The notes beneath the pieces are model-generated. The model worked only from the letters and a program-made list of their open reading frames with translations. It did no database searches and had not been told where the DNA came from. This document shows, piece after piece, positions 1 through 6,453 of a stretch of DNA of 10,512 bases. A program made the position numbers and the translations under genes. This DNA comes from an uncultured Clostridia bacterium. Its GTDB lineage: Bacteria > Bacillota > Clostridia > Christensenellales > Aristaeellaceae. Location: the NCBI GenBank assembly GCA_934631985.1, contig CAKTYE010000081.1, positions 1 through 10,512 on the forward strand, given 5' to 3'. Position 1 is the stretch's first letter. Every line of letters starts with the position of its first letter.

Positions 1-659
1 TTTACGACATTGGCGGCGGCATTCCCAACGGCAAAAAGTTCAAGGCCGTGCAGACCGGCGGCCCCTCCGGCGGCTGCATCCCCGCCGAGCATCTGGACAT
101 CCCGATCGAATATGATACGCTGATCGAGATCGGCTCTATGATGGGTTCCGGCGGCATGATCGTCATGGACGAGGACAACTGCATGGTGGACATTGCCCGC
201 TTCTTCCTGGACTTCACCGTGGATGAAAGCTGCGGCAAGTGTACCCCCTGCCGCATCGGCACCCGGCGCATGCTGGAAATTCTGGAGCGCATTGTGGAGG
301 GCAAGGGCGAAGAAGGCGATATTGAGAAGCTGGAGACCCTGGCCAAGAACATCAAGGCAACAGCCCTGTGCGGTCTGGGCCAGACGGCTCCTAATCCCGT
401 GCTGTCTACCCTGCGCTATTTCCGTGATGAGTATGAAGCCCACATCAAGGAAAAGCGCTGCCCCGCGCATCACTGCCAGGCGCTGCTGAACTATGTCATC
501 TCCGACAAGTGCCGCGGCTGCACGCTTTGCTCGAAGGTCTGCCCGGCGGGCGCTATCTCCGGCGAGGTGCGCAAGCAGCACCACATCGACACCAGCAAGT
601 GTCTCAAGTGCGGCGCATGTATGGAAAAGTGCCGCTTCGGCGCGATCTCCAAGAACTAA
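1..659 (+). CDS. hydB: NuoF/HydB-type subunit of NAD(P)-linked [FeFe]-hydrogenase (5' truncated)
   Basis: This is the C-terminal part of the flavoprotein subunit that passes electrons between NAD(P)H and the hydrogenase subunit (HndC/HydB/NuoF family). The reading frame is open from the left edge (first full codon at base 3), so the N-terminal part with the NADH and FMN sites lies outside the window. The visible part begins with the family signature TGGPSGGCIP. It continues with the ESCGKCTPCRIG and TALCGLG motifs, whose four cysteines bind the N3-type [4Fe-4S] cluster. It ends with a two-cluster ferredoxin domain (CRGCTLCSKVCP and CLKCGACMEKC). That C-terminal ferredoxin is typical of hydrogenase-linked NuoF-like proteins and absent from ordinary complex I NuoF. 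The stop is TAA at 657-659, 22 bp before hydA, so the two are co-transcribed. A formate-dehydrogenase-linked homologue would look similar, but the hydA neighbour settles the role. Confidence 0.95.
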   Translation, partial: YDIGGGIPNGKKFKAVQTGGPSGGCIPAEHLDIPIEYDTLIEIGSMMGSGGMIVMDEDNCMVDIARFFLDFTVDESCGKCTPCRIGTRRMLEILERIVEGKGEEGDIEKLETLAKNIKATALCGLGQTAPNPVLSTLRYFRDEYEAHIKEKRCPAHHCQALLNYVISDKCRGCTLCSKVCPAGAISGEVRKQHHIDTSKCLKCGACMEKCRFGAISKN

Positions 660-681
660 TCGTGCTAAGGAGGAAGAGCAA

Positions 682-2430
682 ATGGAAGAACTCATTCAGC
701 TTACGATTGACGGCGTAAGTGTTGAGGTGCCTGCCGGTACGACCGTTCTGGAGGCTGCCAAAAAAGCGGGCATCAATATTCCCACCCTGTGTTATTTGAA
801 GGACGTGAATCAGATCGGCGCATGCCGCCTGTGCGTGGTGGATACCGGCGCGCGGTCGCTGCAGGCCGCCTGTGTGCTGCCCGTCACCAAGGGCATGGTC
901 GTCAAGACCAACACCCCCGCCATCCGCGAGGCCCGCAAGGTGAATCTGGAGCTGCTGCTGTCCAACCATGACAAGCGCTGCCTGTCCTGCGTGCGCAACC
1001 AGAACTGCGAGCTGCAAAAGCTGTGCATCGACCTGGGCGTGGAGGACGGCGACCGCTTTGCCGGGGCCATGAACAAGTATGACGTGGACGATCTGTCCCC
1101 GTCCATTGTGCGCAACAACAACAAGTGCGTGCTGTGCCGCCGCTGCGTGGCGGCCTGCGGCGCGGTGCAGAGCATCGGCGTTATCGGCCCGGTGTACCGC
1201 GGCTTCAACACCGCCATCGAGTCGCCGTGGAACATGCCCCTGGTGGACATGGCCTGCGTCAACTGCGGTCAGTGCATCGCCGCCTGCCCCACGGGCGCGC
1301 TGCATGAAAAGGACTCCACTAAGGAGGTCTGGGATCTGCTGGCTGACCCCAAGAAGCATGTAGTGGTGCAGCCCGCCCCCGCCGTCCGCGCGGCGCTGGG
1401 CGAGGAGTTTGGCCTGCCCATGGGTACGCTGGTGACGGGCAAAATGGCGGCAGCCCTGCGCCGTCTGGGCTTTGACCGTGTGTTCGACACCGACTGGGCC
1501 GCCGACCTGACCATCATGGAGGAAGCCACTGAGCTGCTGGATCGCCTGAACAACGGCGGCGTGCTGCCCATGATCACCTCCTGCTCCCCCGGATGGATCA
1601 AGTTCTGTGAGCATTACTACAGCGACTTCATCCCGAACCTGAGCAGTTGCAAGTCTCCGCACGAGATGGAAGGCGCGATGATCAAGAGCTACTACGCCGA
1701 AAAGATGGGCATTGACCCCAAGGACATTACGGTGGTCTCCGTGATGCCCTGCACGGCGAAAAAGTTTGAGGCCAAGCGCCCTGAGCTTTCTCACGACGGC
1801 ATAGCGGACGTGGATGTGGTCATCACCACCCGCGAGCTGGCCCGGATGATCAAGGAAGCGGGCATCGACTTCCCGAACCTGCCGGATGAGGATTTTGATC
1901 CGCTGCTGGGCGAAAGCACAGGCGCGGGCGTAATCTTCGGCGCGACGGGCGGCGTAATGGAAGCAGCCCTGCGCACGGCCTACCACATGATCACCGGGAA
2001 GGAACTGGAGCAGGTCGATCTAACCGCGGTGCGCGGTGTGGCAGGCGTAAAGGAAGCCTCTGTGCAGGTGGGTGATGTGACGGTGAACGTTGCCGTGGTG
2101 AACGGCACCGCCAACGCCGCCAAGGTGCTGGAGCAGGTACGTTCCGGCGAAAAGCAGTATCACTTTATTGAGGTCATGGGCTGTCCCGGCGGCTGCGTGA
2201 CGGGCGGCGGTCAGCCCATCGTCTCCGCGCAGAAGCGCATGGAGTGCGATCCCCGTGCGGTGCGCGCCGCGGCGCTGTATCGTGAGGATGCTGGCAAACC
2301 CATTCGCCGCAGCCACGAGAACGCCGAGATCAAGGCCCTGTATGCCGACTTCCTGGGCAAGCCCAACAGCCACAAGGCTCACGAGCTGCTCCACACAACG
2401 TACACGGCAAGAGCAAAGTATAGCAAGTAA
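682..2430 (+). CDS. hydA: [FeFe]-hydrogenase catalytic subunit, HndD/HydA type
   Basis: This 582-aa subunit makes or oxidises H2 at an H-cluster and is the partner of the preceding NuoF-like protein. Visible in order are an N-terminal [2Fe-2S] domain (C37, C48, C51, C64), a His-ligated [4Fe-4S] site (H96, C100, C103, C109), two ferredoxin clusters (C149/152/155/159 and C192/195/198/202) and the H-cluster domain. The H-cluster motifs are L1 TSCSPGW (C301, S302), L2 MPCTAKK (C357) and L3 EVMGCPGGCVTGGGQP (C501, C505). The length and domain order fit NAD(P)-linked, often bifurcating, hydrogenases. The start at 682 is chosen because AAGGAGG (667-673) lies 8 nt upstream and the protein then begins like the family; the frame is open further upstream but would overlap hydB. 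L1 has Ser where TSCCPGW has its second Cys, which by spacing is the cluster ligand of CpI (C300). From memory this variant occurs in other members, so it need not mean inactivity. Confidence 0.96.
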   Translation: MEELIQLTIDGVSVEVPAGTTVLEAAKKAGINIPTLCYLKDVNQIGACRLCVVDTGARSLQAACVLPVTKGMVVKTNTPAIREARKVNLELLLSNHDKRCLSCVRNQNCELQKLCIDLGVEDGDRFAGAMNKYDVDDLSPSIVRNNNKCVLCRRCVAACGAVQSIGVIGPVYRGFNTAIESPWNMPLVDMACVNCGQCIAACPTGALHEKDSTKEVWDLLADPKKHVVVQPAPAVRAALGEEFGLPMGTLVTGKMAAALRRLGFDRVFDTDWAADLTIMEEATELLDRLNNGGVLPMITSCSPGWIKFCEHYYSDFIPNLSSCKSPHEMEGAMIKSYYAEKMGIDPKDITVVSVMPCTAKKFEAKRPELSHDGIADVDVVITTRELARMIKEAGIDFPNLPDEDFDPLLGESTGAGVIFGATGGVMEAALRTAYHMITGKELEQVDLTAVRGVAGVKEASVQVGDVTVNVAVVNGTANAAKVLEQVRSGEKQYHFIEVMGCPGGCVTGGGQPIVSAQKRMECDPRAVRAAALYREDAGKPIRRSHENAEIKALYADFLGKPNSHKAHELLHTTYTARAKYSK

Positions 2431-2450
2431 AAAACGTATCGCTTATGCAG

Positions 2451-2488
2451 GGGAGGCGCTTTCCCATCGGAAGCGCCTCCCTTGTTTT
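2451..2488 (+). terminator. Rho-independent terminator of the hydrogenase operon
   Basis: A perfect 11-bp inverted repeat (GGGAGGCGCTT at 2451-2461 and AAGCGCCTCCC at 2471-2481) encloses a 9-nt loop and is followed by TTGTTTT. It begins 20 bp after the hydA stop and faces the convergent gene on the other strand. Confidence 0.9.
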
Positions 2489-2514
2489 CACTTTCGAAGC
2501 CCCTACTCGCCGCA

Positions 2515-2595
2515 AATATAAAAACAGGAGACGCTTCTTCCCCTGCCCGGTTTGCAACGACCGTTTTGTTTAGGCATGGGCATCTGCGTCTTCTG
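2515..2595 (-). terminator. Possible long-loop terminator after the glycine-repeat gene
   Basis: Read on the minus strand, CAGAAGACGC (2586-2595) can pair with GCGTCTCCTG (2525-2534) at 9 of 10 positions, followed directly by TTTTTATATTT. The loop is 51 nt, unusually long, but it contains shorter pairings of its own (TGCC/GGCA and CGGT/ACCG) that would bring the arms together. It starts 16 nt past the stop codon of the gene at 2611-3141. A branched terminator is the simplest reading. Confidence 0.5.
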
Positions 2596-2610
2596 TTTTG
2601 TTTTCCGTGC

Positions 2611-3141
2611 TTAGATTTCCTTGTCCGCCGTCATGGCTTTGACAAGCGCATCATAAATTTCCTGATCGATGCGGCCTTCCGTCAGCCATTGGCGCAGCGT
2701 CTGGTTCTCCTCCAGGCTTTCCGCCAGGCTGTCATACTGCTCCTGCGTCAGCGTTCCCTCCGTCAGCAGCTGCTGCAATGTTTCTGCATCCACCACAAGC
2801 AGGTCGCCGTTCATCTTTCCATTGACCAGGCCGTTGCGCAGGCCCTGCTTCAGGCCGCCCGTCGTGCCGCTTTGCAGGCCATTCTTCAGGCCGTCCTTCG
2901 TGCCATTTGTCGCACCGCCGGGCAGACCATTTTTCAGGCCATCCTTCGCCCCGGCAGGTGCGCCGTTCTTCATGCCGTCCTTCAAGCCGCCCGTCGCGCC
3001 ATTGCGCAGGCCCTGCGACAGCCCGTTTTGCAGGCCGTTTTTGAGTCCCTGCTTCATGCCCGCAGCGGAAGCCGTGCCGACACTTCCCAGCAGCAGGCAC
3101 AGCGCCAGCCCCAGCGTCATGATGCGCTTCATCGTTTTCAT
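2611..3141 (-). CDS. Secreted glycine-tetrad repeat protein with two SHOCT-like C-terminal motifs, function unknown
   Basis: I do not recognise this 176-aa protein. The ATG at 3141 has AGGAGG (3150-3155) 8 nt upstream, and the product then opens with a textbook signal peptide (K/R-rich start, hydrophobic core, ASA at 24-26), so it should be exported. There is no lipobox. From G28 to G112 a glycine stands at every fourth position without exception, giving 21 tetrapeptides such as LKNG, LKDG and LRNG. Residues 65-112 form three 16-residue higher-order repeats. The tail holds two related segments (about 122-143 and 149-170, 11 of 22 identical), each with a TEG turn and a QExYD motif, resembling the short SHOCT domain. 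The repeat tract is basic and the tail acidic. It lies 93 bp after the histidine kinase gene, with its own promoter. A surface, oligomerisation or ligand-binding role is possible but not shown. Confidence 0.85.
   Translation of the reverse strand: MKTMKRIMTLGLALCLLLGSVGTASAAGMKQGLKNGLQNGLSQGLRNGATGGLKDGMKNGAPAGAKDGLKNGLPGGATNGTKDGLKNGLQSGTTGGLKQGLRNGLVNGKMNGDLLVVDAETLQQLLTEGTLTQEQYDSLAESLEENQTLRQWLTEGRIDQEIYDALVKAMTADKEI
2806..3057 (-). repeat. In-gene tandem repeat encoding Gly-every-fourth-residue tetrapeptides
   Basis: The 252-bp tract encodes residues 29-112 of the secreted protein as twenty-one 12-bp units ending in a Gly codon. Bases 2806-2949 form three 48-bp (16-residue) units, with a K-(D/Q)-G-L-(K/R)-N-G-L core in each. 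On the plus strand the tract shows as recurring caggcc/gccgtt words. It probably grew by duplication and may vary in length between strains. Confidence 0.85.
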
Positions 3142-3192
3142 TTTTTGTTCCTCCTGTATCTTTTTGTTTCCCGTTTCCCGGGAACAGCTTGA

Positions 3193-3226
3193 AGTATACA
3201 CGCGGAACCTTAAAGAAAGTTTGAAG
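3193..3226 (-). promoter_or_regulatory. Promoter with OmpR-type direct repeats for the glycine-repeat gene
   Basis: On the minus strand a good -10 (TATACT, 3193-3198) is preceded by two related half-sites, CTTTAA (3210-3215) and CTTCAA (3221-3226), whose starts are exactly 11 bp apart. They sit where a -35 element would be, and no good TTGACA is present. Direct repeats one helical turn apart over a poor -35 are the usual arrangement for activation by OmpR/PhoB-family regulators, and such a regulator is encoded at 4506-5186. A palindrome TTCCCGGGAA (3175-3184) lies around the predicted start of transcription. The predicted leader is about 45 nt. Confidence 0.55.
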
Positions 3227-3234
3227 TTTCGTTT

Positions 3235-4509
3235 TTATTTTTCCGTTCCGTCCGGCAGCGAAACGCTGAAGGCTGTGCCATCGTTCACATCGCTTTTCAG
3301 CGTAATCTGCGTATGATGCAGCGCCGCAATCTGCTGCGCAATCGCCAGTCCCAGACCGCTTCCGCCGTTTTCCCGGCTGCGCGACGTATCCGCACGATAG
3401 AATCGGTCAAAAACATGGGCCTGCTCTTTGGGTGAAATGTAGCTTCCCGTATTATGGACGCAGACCTGCCAGTGCCGTCCCTGCCGAAAAAGCGACACCG
3501 TGATAACGCTGCCCGCCGCGGCGTATTGCATTGCATTGGTCAGCAGGATGGACACAAGCTGGCGCAGCAGCGATTCATTCCCCCAGCAAAAGGCATTTTC
3601 TGCAATGGAGGTTTCCAGCCGCTTGCCCGCCTCGAAAAGCAGGCTTTCCATGGACAGCGACGTTTCCAGCAGCAGCTTTTCCAAATCGATTTTTGTAAAT
3701 TCCTGCTGCATCCTTCCTGCGTCCATCCGCGCAAGCGTCAGCAGGTTTTTAACCATTTCATTGGTATGCGTTACTTCCTCATGAATGGCCTGAACGCAGG
3801 CGTCGTCCCCCAGCTGCTTCTGCAAAAGCTGTGCGTTTGCAGAGATTACGGCAAGCGGCGTTTTCAATTCATGGCTCGCATCCCAGACAAATTGCTGCTG
3901 CTTTGTAAAGGCTTCCTGCACCGGCGCAAGCGCATGACGAATCAGCAGCAGCGCCCCCAGCGACAATGCCAGCCAAGCACCCGCACCCGCCAGCACCGTA
4001 ATGCGCAGCAGCTCCCGCATTGCTTCCAATTCATTGCTGATGTCCAGGGCAATGATCAGCGTGCCGTAATCGCGCGGCGCCTGCTGATAGGCCTGCGTGC
4101 CCATGCGTCCGCGCTCCTGTCCCCGTTCCTGAACCTCCTGCACCAACGTCTGCACCAATGCGTCATCATAAAGGCCCTCGCTGTTGCTTTTCCATTCGTG
4201 CAGCTCGCCCTCCTTGTTTAAGCGAATGGTGCAGTAGCTTGTAATTTTCGCCATGGACGCGGCGCGAACCGTCGGCAGACCCGCTGCCGTTCGTTCCTGG
4301 GCCGGGGTGACGGTTTCCGTTTCTCCGTCCGCCTGGCGAATCATAGAGCCTTGTCCGCCGCCCGTCACCAGCATTTCCAGCGAGGAACATATCTGCGCAC
4401 GAACCGTCAGCGCATTCACCAGATTGATTGCGCCCACCATTAGGGCCAACATGACCGTCAGCGTCAGCAGCGCCGTACACGTCAGCTTCCGTCTAAACTG
4501 CCGTATCAT
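3235..4509 (-). CDS. Membrane sensor histidine kinase
   Basis: This 424-aa kinase senses an unknown signal and phosphorylates the response regulator encoded just upstream. It has a first membrane segment (about 11-34), an extracytoplasmic region of about 135 residues with no domain I recognise, and a second membrane segment (about 169-190). There is no evident HAMP domain, only a short linker. The dimerisation/phosphoacceptor motif ASHELKTPL contains H213. The ATPase domain has an N box (NAMQYA, N325), a G1-like HNTGSYI, an F box (VFDRFYRAD) and a G2 box (GGSGLGLAIA, from 382). G1 has Asn where Asp is usual, a variation I recall in Gram-positive kinases. The ATG at 4509 overlaps the regulator's stop (ATGA), with GGAGG (4517-4521) 7 nt upstream, so the two are translationally coupled. 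The ligand cannot be deduced. Confidence 0.95.
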   Translation of the reverse strand: MIRQFRRKLTCTALLTLTVMLALMVGAINLVNALTVRAQICSSLEMLVTGGGQGSMIRQADGETETVTPAQERTAAGLPTVRAASMAKITSYCTIRLNKEGELHEWKSNSEGLYDDALVQTLVQEVQERGQERGRMGTQAYQQAPRDYGTLIIALDISNELEAMRELLRITVLAGAGAWLALSLGALLLIRHALAPVQEAFTKQQQFVWDASHELKTPLAVISANAQLLQKQLGDDACVQAIHEEVTHTNEMVKNLLTLARMDAGRMQQEFTKIDLEKLLLETSLSMESLLFEAGKRLETSIAENAFCWGNESLLRQLVSILLTNAMQYAAAGSVITVSLFRQGRHWQVCVHNTGSYISPKEQAHVFDRFYRADTSRSRENGGSGLGLAIAQQIAALHHTQITLKSDVNDGTAFSVSLPDGTEK

Positions 4510-5186
4510 GGTTTTTCCTCCAGCATATAGCCCAGGCCGCGCATGGCCCGCAGCTCCACCTTGGCCCCCAGAAATGCCAGTTTTTTGCGCAGGAAGGACA
4601 GATACACGGCCAAATTGTTATATTCCGCCTCGTCATTAAAGCCCCACACACGTTCCACCAGCCGCTCCCGCGGCAATACCTGTCTGGGGTTTCGCAGAAA
4701 AATCTCCATCAGCTGATATTCCCGTGCAGGCAGCCGGATGGATTTCCCCGTTTCGGCACAGTGCAGCGCCGCATCCTCCCTGTGCAAGGAAATATTGCCG
4801 AAGGCCAGCTCCTGCACAACGGTCGTTTCCTTCCGCCTGGTCAGCGCATGCAGGCACGCCAGCAATTCCCGCTCTTCAAAGGGCTTTGGCAGATAGTAAT
4901 CCGCGCCTGTTTCCAGGCCGTGCACACGATCCTCCAAGCCGCCGCGTGCCGTCAGCATCAGCACAGGTGTTTTAACGCCTGCCTGTCGCAGCGCTGCCAG
5001 CACCTGAAAGCCGTCCTTGCCCGGCAGCATAACATCCAGCACCAGCGCGTCATAAATGCCTGTCAGCGCCGCGTCCTGACCATCCGTGCCATTGAAAGCC
5101 GTATCCACTGCAAAGTTGTCTGCCTGTAACAGCTTCACCAGCGCTGCCGAAAGGCGCACATCATCCTCCACCAGTAAAATCCGCAT
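4506..5186 (-). CDS. OmpR/PhoB-family response regulator
   Basis: This 226-aa DNA-binding regulator is the partner of the downstream histidine kinase. The receiver domain (about 1-115) has the acidic pocket E7/D8/D9, phosphoacceptor D51 (LVLDVMLPG), T79 (LMLTA) and K101 (LPKPF). The C-terminal winged helix (about 126-224) has the OmpR-type signature from RLPAREYQLM through RGLGYML. The start at 5186 (MRILLVEDD) fits the family, with GGGGAG (5197-5202) 10 nt upstream. A longer frame to 5225 would add 13 unlikely residues and overlap the previous gene. It lies only 19 bp after the dehydratase-like gene, too little for a separate strong promoter, so it is probably co-transcribed with it. A likely target is the promoter at 3193-3226 (inference). 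Confidence 0.95.
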   Translation of the reverse strand: MRILLVEDDVRLSAALVKLLQADNFAVDTAFNGTDGQDAALTGIYDALVLDVMLPGKDGFQVLAALRQAGVKTPVLMLTARGGLEDRVHGLETGADYYLPKPFEERELLACLHALTRRKETTVVQELAFGNISLHREDAALHCAETGKSIRLPAREYQLMEIFLRNPRQVLPRERLVERVWGFNDEAEYNNLAVYLSFLRKKLAFLGAKVELRAMRGLGYMLEEKP

Positions 5187-5205
5187 GGCTCCCGTACTCC
5201 CCGCT

Positions 5206-6453
5206 TTACGCCTTTTCCCTTGCATTTGCCAGCATCAGCCGCAGGCGGTTCTCCTGATTCACGCGGCTTGCGCCGGGGTCATAGTCAATGGCGACGATGT
5301 TCACATCCGGGTTACGCTCCTTGATAGGCTTCATCATGCCCTTGCCGCAAATGTGGTTCGGCAGGCAGCCGAAGGGCTGGGCGCAGACAATGTTCCTGCA
5401 TCCGGAATGCGCCAGCTCCAGCATTTCCGCCGTCAGCAGCCAGCCCTCGCCCATCTTCACGCCCTCGCTGATGTAGCCCTCCGCCATGTGGATAACCTCC
5501 GGGAAGGGCGTCCACGCCGCAAAGCGCCCATCGGCGCGAAGCAATTGACTGATTTCCTCCCGGCGGCGGTTCAAAAAGCTGAACGCCAGCCGCACCCATG
5601 GGTACAGCGCCCGCTTCTTGCCATACAGGCGGGTATCCAGCACATTGTTCCACACGCAGTAAAGCAGGAAATCCGTCAGCCCCGGCACCACAACCTCCGC
5701 GCCCTCGGACACCAGAAATTTTTCCAGCCCGTTGTTCGCCAGCGGCGAATACTTCACGAAGATTTCGCCTACAATGCCCACCTTCACCGCGTCCCGCTTC
5801 GTTTGCGGAATGGCTGCAAAGTCATGAATGATGCGCTGATAATTCTGCATGATTTCCCGATGGCGAATTTTCCCGCCTGCGCCCAGCTCCCTGGCAAGGC
5901 GTTCCGTCCAGTCCGCCGCCAGCTTTTCCGCATCCCCGGGATGATTTTCATAAGGCTCCACCTGATGTTTCAGCGCCATCAGCAAATCGCCGTACAGCAC
6001 CGCGTAAAGCAAACCGTGCAGAATCGGCAGCGTCAGCTTGAAGCCGGGATGCTTTTCCAGCCCCGCAAAGCTGAAGGAGATCACCGGTACCTGCGCCATG
6101 CCGCCCCGCTCCAATGCCTTGCGGATCAGGGAAATATAGTTGGACGCACGGCACCCGCCCCCCGTCTGGAACATGATGACTGCCGTCTTGTTCGGGTCGT
6201 ACTTCCCGGATTCCAGCGCGTGTATGAACTGTCCCACCACCAGAATCGCCGGGTAGCATGCGTCATTGTGGGTATATTTCAGCCCCGCTTCCGCGATCTC
6301 CGGGCCGTCGTCCTCCACCAGCTCCATATGATAGCCATAGGTGCGGAACACACTAATAATCAGCTTGAAATGGTTGGGCAGCATGTTCGGCACCAGAATG
6401 GTGTGGGTCTGCTTCATCGCCTCGGTAAAGGGTACATAGCGCTTATCCTGCAT
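5206..6453 (-). CDS. 2-hydroxyacyl-CoA dehydratase-like (HGD-D/BcrBC superfamily) protein
   Basis: This 415-aa protein is related to the iron-sulfur subunits of 2-hydroxyglutaryl-CoA dehydratase and benzoyl-CoA reductase, which receive electrons from an ATP-driven activase. It corresponds to the C-terminal third of the roughly 1400-aa fused activase/dehydratase proteins of Clostridia. Family-like segments are THNDACYPAI (C66), QTGGGCRASNY (C101) and a cysteine-rich end, SGCRNIVCAQPFGCLPNHICGKG (C352, C357, C363, C369), followed by a C-terminal helix typical of the D-component. C266 is another candidate ligand. The ATG at 6453 has AAGGAGG (6460-6466) 6 nt upstream and overlaps the activase gene by 11 bp, which argues for tight co-expression. 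The substrate is unknown: there is no paired second dehydratase subunit nearby, so a double-cubane-type reductase or an orphan role is as likely as true hydroxyacyl-CoA dehydration. Confidence 0.88.
   Translation of the reverse strand: MQDKRYVPFTEAMKQTHTILVPNMLPNHFKLIISVFRTYGYHMELVEDDGPEIAEAGLKYTHNDACYPAILVVGQFIHALESGKYDPNKTAVIMFQTGGGCRASNYISLIRKALERGGMAQVPVISFSFAGLEKHPGFKLTLPILHGLLYAVLYGDLLMALKHQVEPYENHPGDAEKLAADWTERLARELGAGGKIRHREIMQNYQRIIHDFAAIPQTKRDAVKVGIVGEIFVKYSPLANNGLEKFLVSEGAEVVVPGLTDFLLYCVWNNVLDTRLYGKKRALYPWVRLAFSFLNRRREEISQLLRADGRFAAWTPFPEVIHMAEGYISEGVKMGEGWLLTAEMLELAHSGCRNIVCAQPFGCLPNHICGKGMMKPIKERNPDVNIVAIDYDPGASRVNQENRLRLMLANAREKA

Noticed and set aside
493..681. Upstream extension of the hydA frame
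   Set aside because: It lies inside hydB, gives a low-complexity Ala/Ser/Arg-rich peptide, and a strong ribosome binding site stands right before the ATG at 682.
604..1986. Long minus-strand open frame (460 codons) opposite hydA
   Set aside because: It is antisense to a clearly recognised gene; its His/Ala/Gly-rich composition is what a GC-rich shadow frame gives.
2806..3057. CRISPR-like periodic repeats
   Set aside because: The units are contiguous 12/48-bp coding repeats without unique spacers, and they keep one open frame.
2482..3192. Plus-strand open frame (236 codons) opposite the glycine-repeat gene
   Set aside because: Its Gln/Ala/Leu repeats mirror the 12-bp coding repeat; it has no ribosome binding site, and the opposite strand has a signal peptide and a good site.
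3142..3201. Upstream extension of the glycine-repeat protein by 20 residues
   Set aside because: The extension would hide the signal peptide and run through the AGGAGG site 8 nt before the ATG at 3141.
3581..3600. Possible defect in the kinase ATP-binding domain (Asn for Asp in the G1-like motif)
   Set aside because: The N, F and G2 boxes are intact, and the NTG form of G1 is, as I recall, frequent in Gram-positive kinases.
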